Shown in pieces: positions 1 through 8,807 of a stretch of DNA of 64,000 bases. Within the stretch, counting starts at the first letter, position 1. Every line of letters starts with the position of its first letter. The notes under the pieces were generated by a model. The model was not told the DNA's origin. It made no database searches and was given only the letters and a program-made list of their open reading frames with translations. The translations under genes and the position numbers were made by a program. This DNA comes from Weeksella massiliensis (GTDB taxonomy: Bacteria; Bacteroidota; Bacteroidia; Flavobacteriales; Weeksellaceae), in contig CCMH01000014.1 of assembly GCA_000751595.1 (NCBI GenBank), forward strand, positions 62,001 to 126,000. The letters run 5' to 3'.

Positions 1-165
1 GAGAAAGATTTAGGTGATTATTGTAGCTGTGCTGCAAACAAAGTTGCAAAAGATTTTACATCTTCAGAATTAGAGAAATTGGATAATGGAGCACCAGAAA
101 TGAAGGATAAATTAGTTGCTACAGTAGAACCTTGTGTTGCTGAGCTTCGTAAACAAGCCTTGTAA
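1..165 (+). CDS. C-terminal end of a small hypothetical protein (partial)
   Basis: An open frame runs from the first base of the window to a TAA at 163-165 and gives 54 residues. The start lies outside the window. The fragment is charged, contains a Cys-x-Cys pair (YCSCAANK) near its beginning and a further Cys near the end, and looks helical. It is followed at once by a strong bidirectional terminator. I do not recognise the family. Small Cys-containing helical proteins of this kind occur in Flavobacteriia, but no function can be assigned from this piece. Confidence 0.6.
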   Translation, partial: EKDLGDYCSCAANKVAKDFTSSELEKLDNGAPEMKDKLVATVEPCVAELRKQAL

Positions 166-183
166 ATCAAATTGATAAAAAAT

Positions 184-213
184 AAAAAAAGCTCGAATCA
201 TCGAGCTTTTTTT
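184..213. terminator. Bidirectional intrinsic terminator
   Basis: A perfect stem (AGCTCGA / TCGAGCT) with loop ATCA is flanked by an A-run on the left and a T-run on the right. It sits between the converging ends of the partial plus-strand gene and the minus-strand TPR-like gene and can serve both. Confidence 0.85.
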
Positions 214-215
214 AT

Positions 216-938
216 TTAGTTTTTCTTCAAAATTTCTTCAACATAAATTCTAACTTCTTCTTGTCCGTCCGAATCGAGTTGCGCTTGGAAATTCTCCAAC
301 TGATCCAACACTTTTTGACGATCCAATTTCAGGAGCAATGCATGACTGCTCGCCAAAAAGACGCTAATGCTGTCTAAACCAAGCTCGTGAAGATATTTTT
401 CGTTCGACGTTTTTACTTGCTCGTAAATCTGACAAAGAAGATTGAATTTCTCGAATGCTGCTTCGTTTTGTTCTTTTGCTTCTAAGGCTAATAAATAATG
501 AAAAATTAATTGAACCGAAGGCATATTTCTCTCCGTACCGAACTCCGTATATTTTTCTAAAGCCGTCGCAAAAAGTGTTTCACTTTTCTCATACTGCTCA
601 TTAAGCGTTGCCGCAATCACAGCATTGAACCAATCATCCGAATTGTTGCTTTTTTCTGCAAGTTGACTAAACGCTTCATCGGCTTCAGCCCATTTATTTT
701 GGGCATAATGACAAAGAGCAATTAGTTTTTGTGCATCATACAAATCTTTCTCAGTTGTTGCAGTTTTTTCTAACTCTTCTGCAATTTTCTGACTCAAAAT
801 ATATTGTTGATTATCGAATAAGTCGATTGCGGTGTTCAAAATACTATTGGTAGATCTTTTCTCAAAAGCTTTGTTGTACGCTTCGAAATGTTCTCTCAAT
901 CGATCTTCGTATGTTTTGTAGTTGTAGTTAATATTCAT
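216..938 (-). CDS. TPR-like helical repeat protein, unknown function
   Basis: The protein has 240 residues, no signal peptide and no membrane segment. It is almost wholly helical, with repeated Tyr/Ala/Phe-rich helix pairs spaced like tetratricopeptide repeats (for example around residues 50-130: QKIAEELEK, DAQKLIALCHYAQNKWAEAD, then WFNAVIAATLNEQYEKSETLF). Such proteins usually act as cytosolic scaffolds. The start is an ATG at 938. It lies just downstream of tcdA on the same strand (about 23 bp gap) and ends at the terminator near 200, so it probably forms the tail of the tatD-tcdA transcription unit. The specific partner is unknown. Confidence 0.6.
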   Translation of the reverse strand: MNINYNYKTYEDRLREHFEAYNKAFEKRSTNSILNTAIDLFDNQQYILSQKIAEELEKTATTEKDLYDAQKLIALCHYAQNKWAEADEAFSQLAEKSNNSDDWFNAVIAATLNEQYEKSETLFATALEKYTEFGTERNMPSVQLIFHYLLALEAKEQNEAAFEKFNLLCQIYEQVKTSNEKYLHELGLDSISVFLASSHALLLKLDRQKVLDQLENFQAQLDSDGQEEVRIYVEEILKKN

Positions 939-961
939 GTTTGCAAAATAAACAAAATTTG

Positions 962-1684
962 TTAATTCTTTTGATCTAATAAATAACGAATAACAGTTTC
1001 GGCAGCATACAAACCAAAAAGTGCTGGCATCCAGCTATTTGTACCATAGAAAGATTTTTTAAAATTTGTACCGTCGGTTAATTTTACGCTATTTTCATCC
1101 GGAACTTCGGTCGAAAATACAGCTTTCACACCTTTCGAAACGCCCATTTTTTTCAAGCGTCGACGAATAGTTTTGGCAAGCGGACAAACATCTGTTTTGC
1201 TAATATCTTTTACCACCACTTTGCTTGCCAACATTTTTCCGCCCGCGCCCATATTGCTAATAACTTTTACTTTTTTGCTTTTCGCAGATTTGATGAGGTT
1301 TAATTTTGGTGTAATACTATCGATACAATCCATCACATAATCAAATTCTGTTGTAATAATTTCAGTGGCGCGTTCTGGTGTGAGAAATTCCTGATGTTTA
1401 GTGAGCTTCAGCTCGGGGTTGATGTCGAGCAGTCGCTGCGCAAGTACCTCTATTTTGGGCTGATTTACCGTTGAATGTAAAGCGGGTAACTGCCGGTTAA
1501 TGTTCGTAATATCAACAACATCACCATCGACAATGGTGAGGTTTCCTACTCCTGCGCGTGTGATAAATTCTGCCGCAAACGAGCCAACTCCGCCCAAACC
1601 AACAATCAAAACATGAGCATTTTTTAGGCGCTCTATTCCTTCTGTTTTAAATAATAATTCTGCTCTTTCTTGCCAAATAGCCAT
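962..1684 (-). CDS. tcdA: tRNA threonylcarbamoyladenosine dehydratase (TcdA/CsdL, E1-like ThiF fold)
   Basis: This is an E1-like ATP-dependent enzyme that cyclises t6A37 in tRNAs to ct6A. The N-terminal Rossmann motif GLGGVGSFAAE is followed by the adenylation signature TIVDGDVVDITNINRQ and MDCIDSITPK, all typical of ThiF/TcdA proteins. A longer reading frame reaches 1723, but that would overlap tatD by 35 bp. The ATG at 1684 (MAIWQERAELLF) matches the usual TcdA N-terminus, leaves a 4-bp gap after the tatD stop, and is preferred. It is likely cotranscribed with tatD. Length (about 240 aa) is normal for the family. The sulfur-acceptor partner CsdE is not seen here. Confidence 0.88.
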   Translation of the reverse strand: MAIWQERAELLFKTEGIERLKNAHVLIVGLGGVGSFAAEFITRAGVGNLTIVDGDVVDITNINRQLPALHSTVNQPKIEVLAQRLLDINPELKLTKHQEFLTPERATEIITTEFDYVMDCIDSITPKLNLIKSAKSKKVKVISNMGAGGKMLASKVVVKDISKTDVCPLAKTIRRRLKKMGVSKGVKAVFSTEVPDENSVKLTDGTNFKKSFYGTNSWMPALFGLYAAETVIRYLLDQKN

Positions 1685-1688
1685 TTTG

Positions 1689-2345
1689 TTAATGAAATTT
1701 ATATCCAAAAAATCGTTCAACATTGCGTTCGACTGCGACTTTTATTTCATCCAAACTACAAGCTTTTAAAGTTGCAGCTTTCTGATATATTTCTTCAATC
1801 GGAAACAATGCATCATCCGTTTCGAGAAAAATTTTTTCCATCGAAAGGTTTGCAAAGATAGTTTGTAGATTTTGGTTTTTCATCAGATTTACTCCAAAAC
1901 TTACCTCGTGTCCTTGCGCATGAATTTGTTTCAATAAGAGCTCGTTTTTTCGGTACCCATGGAAAAGAAATTGTTGCTCTATTTTTTCGGTTTTATGAAG
2001 ATTCAGAACCTCTTGATACGCCTTTACACAATGAATAATAATTGGTTTTCGGTAGAATGAATTAAGGCGCAATTGCTCGATAAAAACTTTTTTTTGAAAC
2101 TCAAAATCAACTTCAGAAAGCTTATCCAAACCACATTCTCCTAGCGCTAAACAATTTTCTGTTTTTAATTTATTGTCTAATAGAATTAACTCATCTTGCC
2201 ATGTTTCTTTTTTGATGAACCAAGGATGCAAGCCACAAGAAAAATAAGGTGGCTTGATATTTTCGGTCGGATAGATGTTAAGAATCTCGATCACCGATTC
2301 TTTTGGACGCAAATGATGCGTGTGAATATTGAAGAGTTTAGACAT
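1689..2345 (-). CDS. TatD family metal-dependent hydrolase (DNase)
   Basis: The 218-residue cytosolic hydrolase has a TIM-barrel TatD signature: the metal-binding HTHH near the N-terminus (FNIHTHHLRP), ALGECGLDKL with the conserved Glu, IIIHCVKAY with a conserved His, FHGYRKN with another, and LETDDALFP with the C-terminal Asp. TatD proteins hydrolyse DNA 3' ends and act in DNA quality control. The protein is shorter than E. coli TatD (about 260 aa), which is usual for the Bacteroidetes subgroup. The gene leads a unit with tcdA and is divergent from the MFS exporter gene. Confidence 0.85.
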   Translation of the reverse strand: MSKLFNIHTHHLRPKESVIEILNIYPTENIKPPYFSCGLHPWFIKKETWQDELILLDNKLKTENCLALGECGLDKLSEVDFEFQKKVFIEQLRLNSFYRKPIIIHCVKAYQEVLNLHKTEKIEQQFLFHGYRKNELLLKQIHAQGHEVSFGVNLMKNQNLQTIFANLSMEKIFLETDDALFPIEEIYQKAATLKACSLDEIKVAVERNVERFFGYKFH

Positions 2346-2422
2346 TTTTTTGGCAGGATTTTCTTCATTACAATTTAAAGTGTTTATTTTCTGATTCCAA
2401 GAAAAAATAGTAATTTTCTAAA

Positions 2423-3850
2423 ATGATTAATGAGGTAGTTGTCACAGCAACACAAAAAAAATATTTACCGTGGTTAGCTGCATTAGCTATTTTCATGCAA
2501 ACCTTAGATGGCACAATTCTCAATACATCTTTGCCATCTATCGCAGCAGATTTGGGGAAGTCGCCCTTAGAAATGCAGTCGATTATTGTGTCCTATATGC
2601 TGACGTCTGCGTTGTTGATCCCACTTAGCGGTTGGTTATCCGATCGGTTTGGGACAGCAAAAGTTTTCCGTATCGCTTTATTGCTTTTTACTTTAGGTTC
2701 TGTTTTGTGTGCCTTTTCATTTTCTATTCAAGGGTTAATCATTTCGAGAATTGTTCAAGCAATTGGTGGAGCGATGATGGTTCCGGTTGCACGATTGGCT
2801 ATTTTGTACGCGTATCCGAAGAGTGAATTGTTACGCGTGATCAACTTCATGACGATACCTGGTCTAGTCGGTCCATTGCTTGGACCTACTTTGGGAGGTG
2901 TTTTGGTCGAATTGCTTTCTTGGCATTGGATTTTTCTAGTAAACATTCCGGTAGGATTATTAGTTTTATGGTTGAGCAGAAAAGCCATTCCTAATTTTAC
3001 AAAACCAGTTTTCAAGTTCGATACAGTAGGCCTTATTTTGATTGGAGGTGGTATGATTATTTTGACTTTGGTTTTCGAAATTGCCCCTCATGAAATCGAC
3101 AACCTTCGCCTTTTAGGATTACTTTTGTTAATTGCTTTCTTCCTTTTTAGTGGTTATGTTTTTTATGCAAAAAGAAGTACGCATCCGTTAATCAACTTAA
3201 ATTTATTCAAAATTAGAACCCTGAAATTAAGTTTAATCGGAAGCATTTTTACCCGTTTAGGTATCGGAGGGGTGCCGTTGCTCGTTCCTTTGCTGTTGCA
3301 AGTGGGTTATGGTTATTCGGCGCCAGTCGCTGGGCTAATGATGATTCCGTCTGCTTTGGCTACCATCACAGCAAAGTCTTTGGTTGTGCCAATTGTTAAT
3401 CGTTTGGGTTACAAAAAAACACTTATCTATAATACGTTTATGTTGGGGATTTTATTTATAATATTCTACTTCCTCAAAACAGAATCACCGATTTATTATA
3501 TCATTCCGTTATTGATGATTCAAGGTTTTTTTAGCAGTATTCAATTCACCGCGATGAACACCTTGGCGTTAGCAGATTTAGATGATAAAACCTCTTCCGA
3601 AGGGAATAGTATGTTGGCTCTAACACAGCAAATATCGATGAGTTTAGGGATTTCTGTTGCTTCTTTTATCTTGTTGCTTTTCCAAAAATATGAAACAACC
3701 AACACGAGTTCTGTGCTTGCCTTTCGCAATACATTTTTAGTGTTAGGAATAATTACAATTGTTTCTACAATCGTTTTTTTCCAACTAAAAAATAATGACG
3801 GAAGTTCGATGAGTGGGCATATTAACGTAAAAGATGACGATCATTCGTAA
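2423..3850 (+). CDS. DHA2-family MFS multidrug exporter (MdtD-like)
   Basis: The 475-residue inner-membrane protein has about 14 hydrophobic segments, as in the DHA2 drug:H+ antiporters. Motif D1 (LDGTILNTSLPSIA), motif A in loop 2-3 (GWLSDRFGTAKVF) and motif C in TM5 (GPLLGPTLGGVL) are all recognisable and mark an exporter. The closest familiar type is MdtD/EmrB. The substrate cannot be told from sequence. No membrane fusion protein is adjacent, so it probably works alone across the inner membrane. Its 3' end overlaps the convergent asparaginase gene by 29 bp, so no terminator separates them. Confidence 0.85.
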   Translation: MINEVVVTATQKKYLPWLAALAIFMQTLDGTILNTSLPSIAADLGKSPLEMQSIIVSYMLTSALLIPLSGWLSDRFGTAKVFRIALLLFTLGSVLCAFSFSIQGLIISRIVQAIGGAMMVPVARLAILYAYPKSELLRVINFMTIPGLVGPLLGPTLGGVLVELLSWHWIFLVNIPVGLLVLWLSRKAIPNFTKPVFKFDTVGLILIGGGMIILTLVFEIAPHEIDNLRLLGLLLLIAFFLFSGYVFYAKRSTHPLINLNLFKIRTLKLSLIGSIFTRLGIGGVPLLVPLLLQVGYGYSAPVAGLMMIPSALATITAKSLVVPIVNRLGYKKTLIYNTFMLGILFIIFYFLKTESPIYYIIPLLMIQGFFSSIQFTAMNTLALADLDDKTSSEGNSMLALTQQISMSLGISVASFILLLFQKYETTNTSSVLAFRNTFLVLGIITIVSTIVFFQLKNNDGSSMSGHINVKDDDHS

Positions 3851-4865
3851 GTTCTCCTTTCAAGTTTTTTTCATATTCAATCTTGAAGTCTTGGTAGGAT
3901 AAATTCTGACCTAATAAATAAATCACTTTCGTGATCGCGGCTTCCATTGTCAAATCAAAACTACTAATTACGCCCATTTTTCTTAGAGGTAAACTCGTTG
4001 CATATCGTCCGATTTCGACCATTCCTCCGGCGCATTGCGTATTGATGATAAGATGAACTTTTTCTTCGACTTTTTTCTTCAAAATATCTATAAACCATTC
4101 TTCGGTGAAAATATTTCCCGTTCCATAACCTTCTATAATAAAGGCTTTGATGTTGGGAGTCTGAAAAATATTTTTCACAAATTCTTGCGTAATTCCGGGG
4201 AAGATTTTCAGAACGCCAACCGAAGGATTCAATTGTTTATTGATGGCAAATTTACCTTTGATCGGATGTTGAAAAAAGAGATTTTTTTTCACGTCTAGGT
4301 GAACACCACTGATGCCTAACGAAGGAAAGTTGGGTGAATCGAATGCATCGAAATTTTCTGCATTGACTTTGGTTGCACGGTTTGCTCTAAATAATTTATA
4401 CTCGAAATAGATACAAACTTCTCGGATAACCGGTTCGTTTTTTTCCATCAGACTTGCCAAAAGAACAGTCGTAATCAGGTTTTCTTTGGCATCTGTTCTC
4501 AATTCTCCAATCGGTAATTGCGAGCCTGTGAAAATAATTGGTTTATCCAAGTTTTCGATCATGAAACTTAGCGCAGAAGCAGTGTACGCCATGGTATCGG
4601 TTCCGTGTAGGATGACAAAACCATCGTACAAATCATATTTTTCTTCTAAAACTTCTCCAATTTGAATCCAAATTTCAGGTTTCATATCGGCGGAATCTAT
4701 GGGATTGTCAAAACTATAATATTCTAGATCACAATCAATTAAAGAAAGTTCTGGGAGTTTTTTGATGAGATTGTCAAAATCAAAAGGGACAAGAGATTGC
4801 GAATTGTAATCCATTGCCATTCCGATTGTTCCGCCTGTATAAATGATTAAAATTTTAGGATTCAT
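3822..4865 (-). CDS. ansA: Type I (cytoplasmic) L-asparaginase
   Basis: The enzyme hydrolyses L-asparagine to aspartate and ammonia. The first catalytic Thr lies in IYTGGTIGMAM at the N-terminus. The second Thr-Asp pair lies in ILHGTDTMAYTASAL, and the catalytic Lys in RTDAKENL. There is no signal peptide, so it is the cytoplasmic AnsA type, and the length (347 aa) fits. The frame can be extended to a TTG at 4892, but that codon overlaps a good promoter -7 box. The ATG at 4865 is therefore the start. Its 3' end overlaps the convergent MFS gene. It is a single-gene unit. Confidence 0.88.
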   Translation of the reverse strand: MNPKILIIYTGGTIGMAMDYNSQSLVPFDFDNLIKKLPELSLIDCDLEYYSFDNPIDSADMKPEIWIQIGEVLEEKYDLYDGFVILHGTDTMAYTASALSFMIENLDKPIIFTGSQLPIGELRTDAKENLITTVLLASLMEKNEPVIREVCIYFEYKLFRANRATKVNAENFDAFDSPNFPSLGISGVHLDVKKNLFFQHPIKGKFAINKQLNPSVGVLKIFPGITQEFVKNIFQTPNIKAFIIEGYGTGNIFTEEWFIDILKKKVEEKVHLIINTQCAGGMVEIGRYATSLPLRKMGVISSFDLTMEAAITKVIYLLGQNLSYQDFKIEYEKNLKGELTNDRHLLR

Positions 4866-4889
4866 ATCGATTGAAAAGTTTTGATTGTC

Positions 4890-4918
4890 CAAAAATATTG
4901 ATTTTTTTCTTGATTCAA
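4890..4918 (-). promoter_or_regulatory. Bacteroidetes-type promoter of ansA
   Basis: On the minus strand TTG (4918-4916) is followed after 18 bp by TATTTTTG (4897-4890), which fits the TTG/TAnnTTTG consensus of Bacteroidetes sigma-ABfr. It lies 25 bp upstream of the preferred ATG at 4865 and rules out the longer TTG-started reading frame. Confidence 0.65.
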
Positions 4919-4991
4919 TGCATCAATTATCCGAAAGAAAATTCGCTGTAGTAGAGAGAATCGCTTATCTTCGTGTAAAAATCCTACCAAA

Positions 4992-5825
4992 ATGAAATTT
5001 AATTTTTTATGTATTCTTTTTAGTTTTTTTCTAGTGCCGCTTTTTGCTCAAGAAGGTAAATTGTTTGATGTAGAATATGATGTGAAAGGACAAACGGTGA
5101 ATACGCTTGGTTTTACGATGGCAAAATGCAGTCAGATATCAATTCAGAATGCATGGACGAATTGGGTAAAAGCACGCAATGGAAAATTGGCTTTGCTCAA
5201 TAAAAATGAAGCCAATGAAGTTAGATTTAAAAATTCTCCCGAAAGTTACAAAGCAACCCTAAATTTAGTTGATGAAGGCAATGATTCTCTCACTGTAATC
5301 ACAACGTTGGTCGATGGAAATGGAATGTATGCCAATGCTTCGTCGGTGGATTATCCAGAAATATATGAGCGTTTGAAAGATTTATCTTTCGAGATGAGAA
5401 AAGGTTGTTATCGGTACGAGTTAACGCAGGCGAATGAATACATGATTCGGTTGAGTAATCAGAATCTAGAATTGCAAAAGCAAAAAGGAAAAGCAATGCA
5501 AAATTTATTGAAAAATCAGAATGAATTATTAAAATTAGAAACGCAAAAAAATAGTGTTACCGAAAAGTTATCAACCATAGAAAGCGATTTGATGCAAGCA
5601 ACAGATGATCGGAAAATAGACAAGTTGATGCGACAAAAACAAAAAGTAGAAGGTGATTATTATGGTTTGGATAGCAAAATAGGAAAGCTAAATGAATCGA
5701 TCAAAGGAGGAAATATTCAGTTAGAACAGATCGAACAATCTTTATCGGGTGGAATGGAAGTTTATCAATCTCAAAGTCATTTAATCGAAAGTTTACGATC
5801 AAAATTAAATGAAATATATCGATAA
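4992..5825 (+). CDS. Exported coiled-coil protein, unknown function
   Basis: The 277-residue protein starts with a clear Sec signal peptide (hydrophobic residues 4-18, cleavage after LFAQ). Residues 20-135 form a mixed beta/alpha region with no motif I recognise. Residues 145-270 are a long heptad-like coiled coil rich in Lys, Glu, Gln and Leu, with internal repetition (QNLELQKQKGKAMQNLLKNQ). It is therefore probably periplasmic and elongated or oligomeric. It lies 65 bp upstream of the BON-LysM gene and could share its transcript. No function is claimed. Confidence 0.65.
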   Translation: MKFNFLCILFSFFLVPLFAQEGKLFDVEYDVKGQTVNTLGFTMAKCSQISIQNAWTNWVKARNGKLALLNKNEANEVRFKNSPESYKATLNLVDEGNDSLTVITTLVDGNGMYANASSVDYPEIYERLKDLSFEMRKGCYRYELTQANEYMIRLSNQNLELQKQKGKAMQNLLKNQNELLKLETQKNSVTEKLSTIESDLMQATDDRKIDKLMRQKQKVEGDYYGLDSKIGKLNESIKGGNIQLEQIEQSLSGGMEVYQSQSHLIESLRSKLNEIYR

Positions 5826-5890
5826 TGGCAAAATTTTTGTTATATTAGAGGTAGTATAAAACTATATTAAACCTCAAAAAAAACAGAATT

Positions 5891-6346
5891 ATGGGATTAT
5901 TTTCATTTATTAAAACGGCTGGCGATAAATTATTCGGTGGCAATGATTCTCCGGAAGAAAAAGCACAAAAAATAAAAGATCATGTGAGTAAATTTGGTTT
6001 CGATTTGAGTGGTGTTACTTTTGCCGTAGATGGTGAAAAAGTAGTGGTTTCGGGTGAAGCGAAAAACTTAGATGAAAAACAAAAAATATTGGCCACCGCT
6101 GGGAATGTGGAAGGAGTAGAAGGAGTAGAAGATCAATTGACTTTACGTGAGGCATTAAAAATCGAAATTCCTGATTTGTCTAAAACCTTATACACAGTAC
6201 AAAAAGGAGATACTTTGTCTAAGATTGCAAAAGAAGTATATGGTGATATGATGAAATATCCTAAAATTTTCGAAGCCAATAAACCAATGTTGAAAGATCC
6301 GGATAAGATTTATCCAGGTCAAGTATTATACATTCCGCAAGACTAA
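5891..6346 (+). CDS. kbp: BON and LysM domain protein, potassium-binding protein Kbp (YgaU) type
   Basis: The 151-residue protein has the full architecture and length of E. coli Kbp/YgaU (149 aa). A short N-terminal segment (MGLFSFIKTAGDKLFG) is followed by a BON domain (about residues 25-90) and a C-terminal LysM domain (about 98-150), which opens with YTVQKGDTLSKIAKEVYG and ends with YPGQVLYIP. There is no signal peptide, as in Kbp, which is a cytoplasmic potassium-binding protein. The older annotation 'peptidoglycan-binding protein LysM' refers to the same family. A terminator follows. Confidence 0.85.
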   Translation: MGLFSFIKTAGDKLFGGNDSPEEKAQKIKDHVSKFGFDLSGVTFAVDGEKVVVSGEAKNLDEKQKILATAGNVEGVEGVEDQLTLREALKIEIPDLSKTLYTVQKGDTLSKIAKEVYGDMMKYPKIFEANKPMLKDPDKIYPGQVLYIPQD

Positions 6347-6370
6347 TTGTTAGCTTTGTAGAAAGTAGGA

Positions 6371-6403
6371 AACTTTCAATTCTTTTTGAGTTGAAAGTTT
6401 TTT
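6371..6403 (+). terminator. Intrinsic terminator after the BON-LysM gene
   Basis: Perfect 9-bp stem AACTTTCAA / TTGAAAGTT with an 11-base loop, followed by a T-run. Confidence 0.8.
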
Positions 6404-6498
6404 GTAAAAAAAAAGGTTATTTTAAAAGCTTAGTACTAAAAAGTACTTATTTTCGTTTATCTTAAATAATATAAATAGTATATCATAAAAATAGAAAT

Positions 6499-7365
6499 AT
6501 GAAATTATCAATTTTTCCAGTAGCTGCTTTGGCATTTACAATGTTGGTTGGTTGTGTAAGTCAAAAACAATATGACGAGTTACAATCAAGATACAACACT
6601 GCGTATGCTGAAGGACAAGCTGCACAAAATGAATTGTCTGCTGCGAAAGCTAGAATCGAAGGATTAGAGAGTATGATCGAAGCAGAAAGACGAAATTTAA
6701 AATCTTTGGAAACTGCTTTCCAAACTTGTCAATCATCTTTGAACAATTGTTTAGATGGTAAAAAAGGTGATGCGGTAAATATTTCTAAATTATTAGATGA
6801 AATTGCTGCATCGAATAAATATATCCAACATTTAGTGAATACGAAATCAAAATCAGATTCATTGAATATGGTGTTAACCAATAACTTAACACGTTCTTTA
6901 TCTCGTGAAGAAATGCGTGATATCGATGTACAAGTGTTGAAAGGTGTTGTGTATATTTCATTAGCAGACAATATGTTATACAAATCTGGTAGCTATGAAA
7001 TTTCTCCAGCTGCTGGTGAAACATTGAGTAAAATTGCCAAAATTATCAAAGATTACCGCGATTACGATGTATTAATCGAAGGTAACACGGATAATGTACC
7101 AATTAACCGTCCGAATATCCGTAACAACTGGGATCTTTCTACTTTGCGTGCATCTTCTGTTGTGCAAGCATTACAAAACCAATATGGGGTAGATCCTAAG
7201 CGTTTAACTGCTGGTGGGCGTGGTGAGTACAATCCTGTAACAACGAATGCTACCGAAGAAGGTAGATCTAAAAACCGTCGTACACAGATTATCATTACTC
7301 CGAAATTAGACGAATTTATGAATCTAATTGGTCAAGCACCTGATGCTAAGACAGGAAAAAAATAA
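6499..7365 (+). CDS. OmpA-family peptidoglycan-associated outer-membrane lipoprotein
   Basis: The 288-residue protein begins with a lipoprotein signal peptide and lipobox (MLVGCVSQ, lipidated Cys at residue 19). Residues 22-85 form a coiled-coil stalk. The C-terminal domain (about 150-280) is OmpA-like, with the peptidoglycan-binding motif region IEGNTDNVPIN, the NWDLSTLRASSVVQAL helix and GGRGEYNPV...NRRTQIIITP. It should tether the outer membrane to peptidoglycan. It is monocistronic, with terminators on both sides. Confidence 0.85.
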   Translation: MKLSIFPVAALAFTMLVGCVSQKQYDELQSRYNTAYAEGQAAQNELSAAKARIEGLESMIEAERRNLKSLETAFQTCQSSLNNCLDGKKGDAVNISKLLDEIAASNKYIQHLVNTKSKSDSLNMVLTNNLTRSLSREEMRDIDVQVLKGVVYISLADNMLYKSGSYEISPAAGETLSKIAKIIKDYRDYDVLIEGNTDNVPINRPNIRNNWDLSTLRASSVVQALQNQYGVDPKRLTAGGRGEYNPVTTNATEEGRSKNRRTQIIITPKLDEFMNLIGQAPDAKTGKK

Positions 7366-7387
7366 ATAAAAATTTAGTTGAAAAAGA

Positions 7388-7410
7388 GGCTGCATTCTGC
7401 AGCCTTTTTT
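7388..7410 (+). terminator. Intrinsic terminator after the OmpA-family gene
   Basis: Perfect 7-bp stem GGCTGCA / TGCAGCC with loop TTC and six T residues. The last T and the following bases (TATTTTTG, 7410-7417) also match the -7 consensus and may belong to the antiporter promoter. Confidence 0.85.
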
Positions 7411-7438
7411 ATTTTTGTAGAATAATCATAGCCAACCC

Positions 7439-8725
7439 ATGGAACTTTACTATTCATTTTCATCTTTAATTATCTTAGCTTCTATTTTTGCATACATCAA
7501 TCATCGATTTATCAAATTACCAGGAACAATAGGTGTGATGTCTATGGCTCTGATGTTTTCTATTTTTTTAATCTTCTTTGGCGATAAAATCTTTGCCGAA
7601 GAATTGTTAGATGATTTTTCTAGGCTAATACATGGTTTCGATTTTTCGACTGTATTGATGAGTGTGATGCTTAATTTTTTGCTTTTTGCAGCCGGTATTC
7701 ATATCAACATTAAAGATCTTCGAGAACAAAAAGGACCGATCATTGTTTTCTCTACTTTGTCAGTTATCATTACTGCGTTTTTGGTTGGTACAGCAATGTA
7801 TTACGTCCTACCTTTACTAGATTTAAAAATTCCTTTTATCTACTGTTTACTTTTTGGTACTCTCATTGCACCGACCGATCCCGTAGCCGTTCTAGGAGTT
7901 CTGAAATCGGCTAAAGTTTCTAAATCTCTAGAAACCAAAGTGGCAGGAGAGTCATTGTTCAATGACGGTATTGCAGTAGTAATGTTCAGTATTCTTATTA
8001 GTGTTGCTTATGGTAAAGATGTAGATATCTCGTTTTTGGGCGTTTCCGAATTGTTGCTCAAAGAAGCAGGAGGCGGATTGTTATTAGGAATAGGATTAGG
8101 TGTTTTAGGTTCGAGAATGATGAGAAGAATCGATGATTACATCATCTCTGTTTTGATCACTTTATCGGTAGTAATGGGGGGTGCTACCATTGCCAGTTCT
8201 CTACATATGTCGAGTCCATTAGCGATGGTTGCTGCCGGTTTGATAATTGGTAATTTCGATGAGAAATCGGATATGTCTCCAATAACCAAAGATTATTTAT
8301 CGAAGTTTTGGGAATTGGTTGATGAAATTCTCAACGCAATACTTTTCTTGTTTATTGGATTTGAGTTGTTGATTATTAAAGATTTAGATAATTATATTCT
8401 GCCGGGAGCAATTGCGATTTTTGTTGTCTTGTTGGCACGTTATTTATCTATTTGGATTCCGGTTCGATTGGTTCCTTTCAAAAATAAATTTAGTAATCAT
8501 ACCGTTTTTGTCCTCTGTTGGGGAGGAATAAGAGGTGGTGTGTCGATAGCTTTGGCCTTGTCGATCATCAATCCAGACTATAAAAATATCATTGTATCGA
8601 TAACTTATATCGTTGTGATTTTCTCTATCATTGTACAAGGTTTAACCATTGGGAAAGTCGCCAACAAAGGAAAACTAGAAGAAGAATCTATGCAAGAGGA
8701 TCTGATTGCTCATCCCAAAAAATAG
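7439..8725 (+). CDS. CPA1-type Na+/H+ antiporter (NhaP-like)
   Basis: The 428-residue inner-membrane protein has about 12 hydrophobic segments. It carries the CPA1 ion-binding core: FGTLIAPTDPVAVLGVLK in the discontinuous helix and GESLFNDGIAVVMF, whose Asn-Asp pair is the ion-binding site of NhaP/NhaA-type exchangers. CWGGIRGGVSIALALS near residue 360 is the conserved C-terminal Arg-containing helix. It should exchange cytoplasmic Na+ (or K+) for H+ in pH and salt homeostasis. There is no long C-terminal regulatory domain. It is monocistronic. Confidence 0.88.
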   Translation: MELYYSFSSLIILASIFAYINHRFIKLPGTIGVMSMALMFSIFLIFFGDKIFAEELLDDFSRLIHGFDFSTVLMSVMLNFLLFAAGIHINIKDLREQKGPIIVFSTLSVIITAFLVGTAMYYVLPLLDLKIPFIYCLLFGTLIAPTDPVAVLGVLKSAKVSKSLETKVAGESLFNDGIAVVMFSILISVAYGKDVDISFLGVSELLLKEAGGGLLLGIGLGVLGSRMMRRIDDYIISVLITLSVVMGGATIASSLHMSSPLAMVAAGLIIGNFDEKSDMSPITKDYLSKFWELVDEILNAILFLFIGFELLIIKDLDNYILPGAIAIFVVLLARYLSIWIPVRLVPFKNKFSNHTVFVLCWGGIRGGVSIALALSIINPDYKNIIVSITYIVVIFSIIVQGLTIGKVANKGKLEEESMQEDLIAHPKK

Positions 8726-8732
8726 ACTTATT

Positions 8733-8766
8733 AAAAAAGGAGAATTAATTTATAATTCTCCTTTTT
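8733..8766. terminator. Bidirectional intrinsic terminator
   Basis: Stem AAAAAGGAGAATTA / TAATTCTCCTTTTT with a 5-base loop, between the convergent antiporter gene and the holin-family gene. A- and T-runs on the two sides let it work both ways. Confidence 0.85.
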
Positions 8767-8807
8767 CATAGTAGCTTGGTTAACAAATAAATATTTTTTT
8801 CCAGAAA

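Noticed and set aside
4866-4892. Nine extra N-terminal codons of the asparaginase from a TTG start
   Set aside because: The TTG overlaps a good -7 box (TATTTTTG), and the ATG at 4865 gives the normal asparaginase N-terminus.
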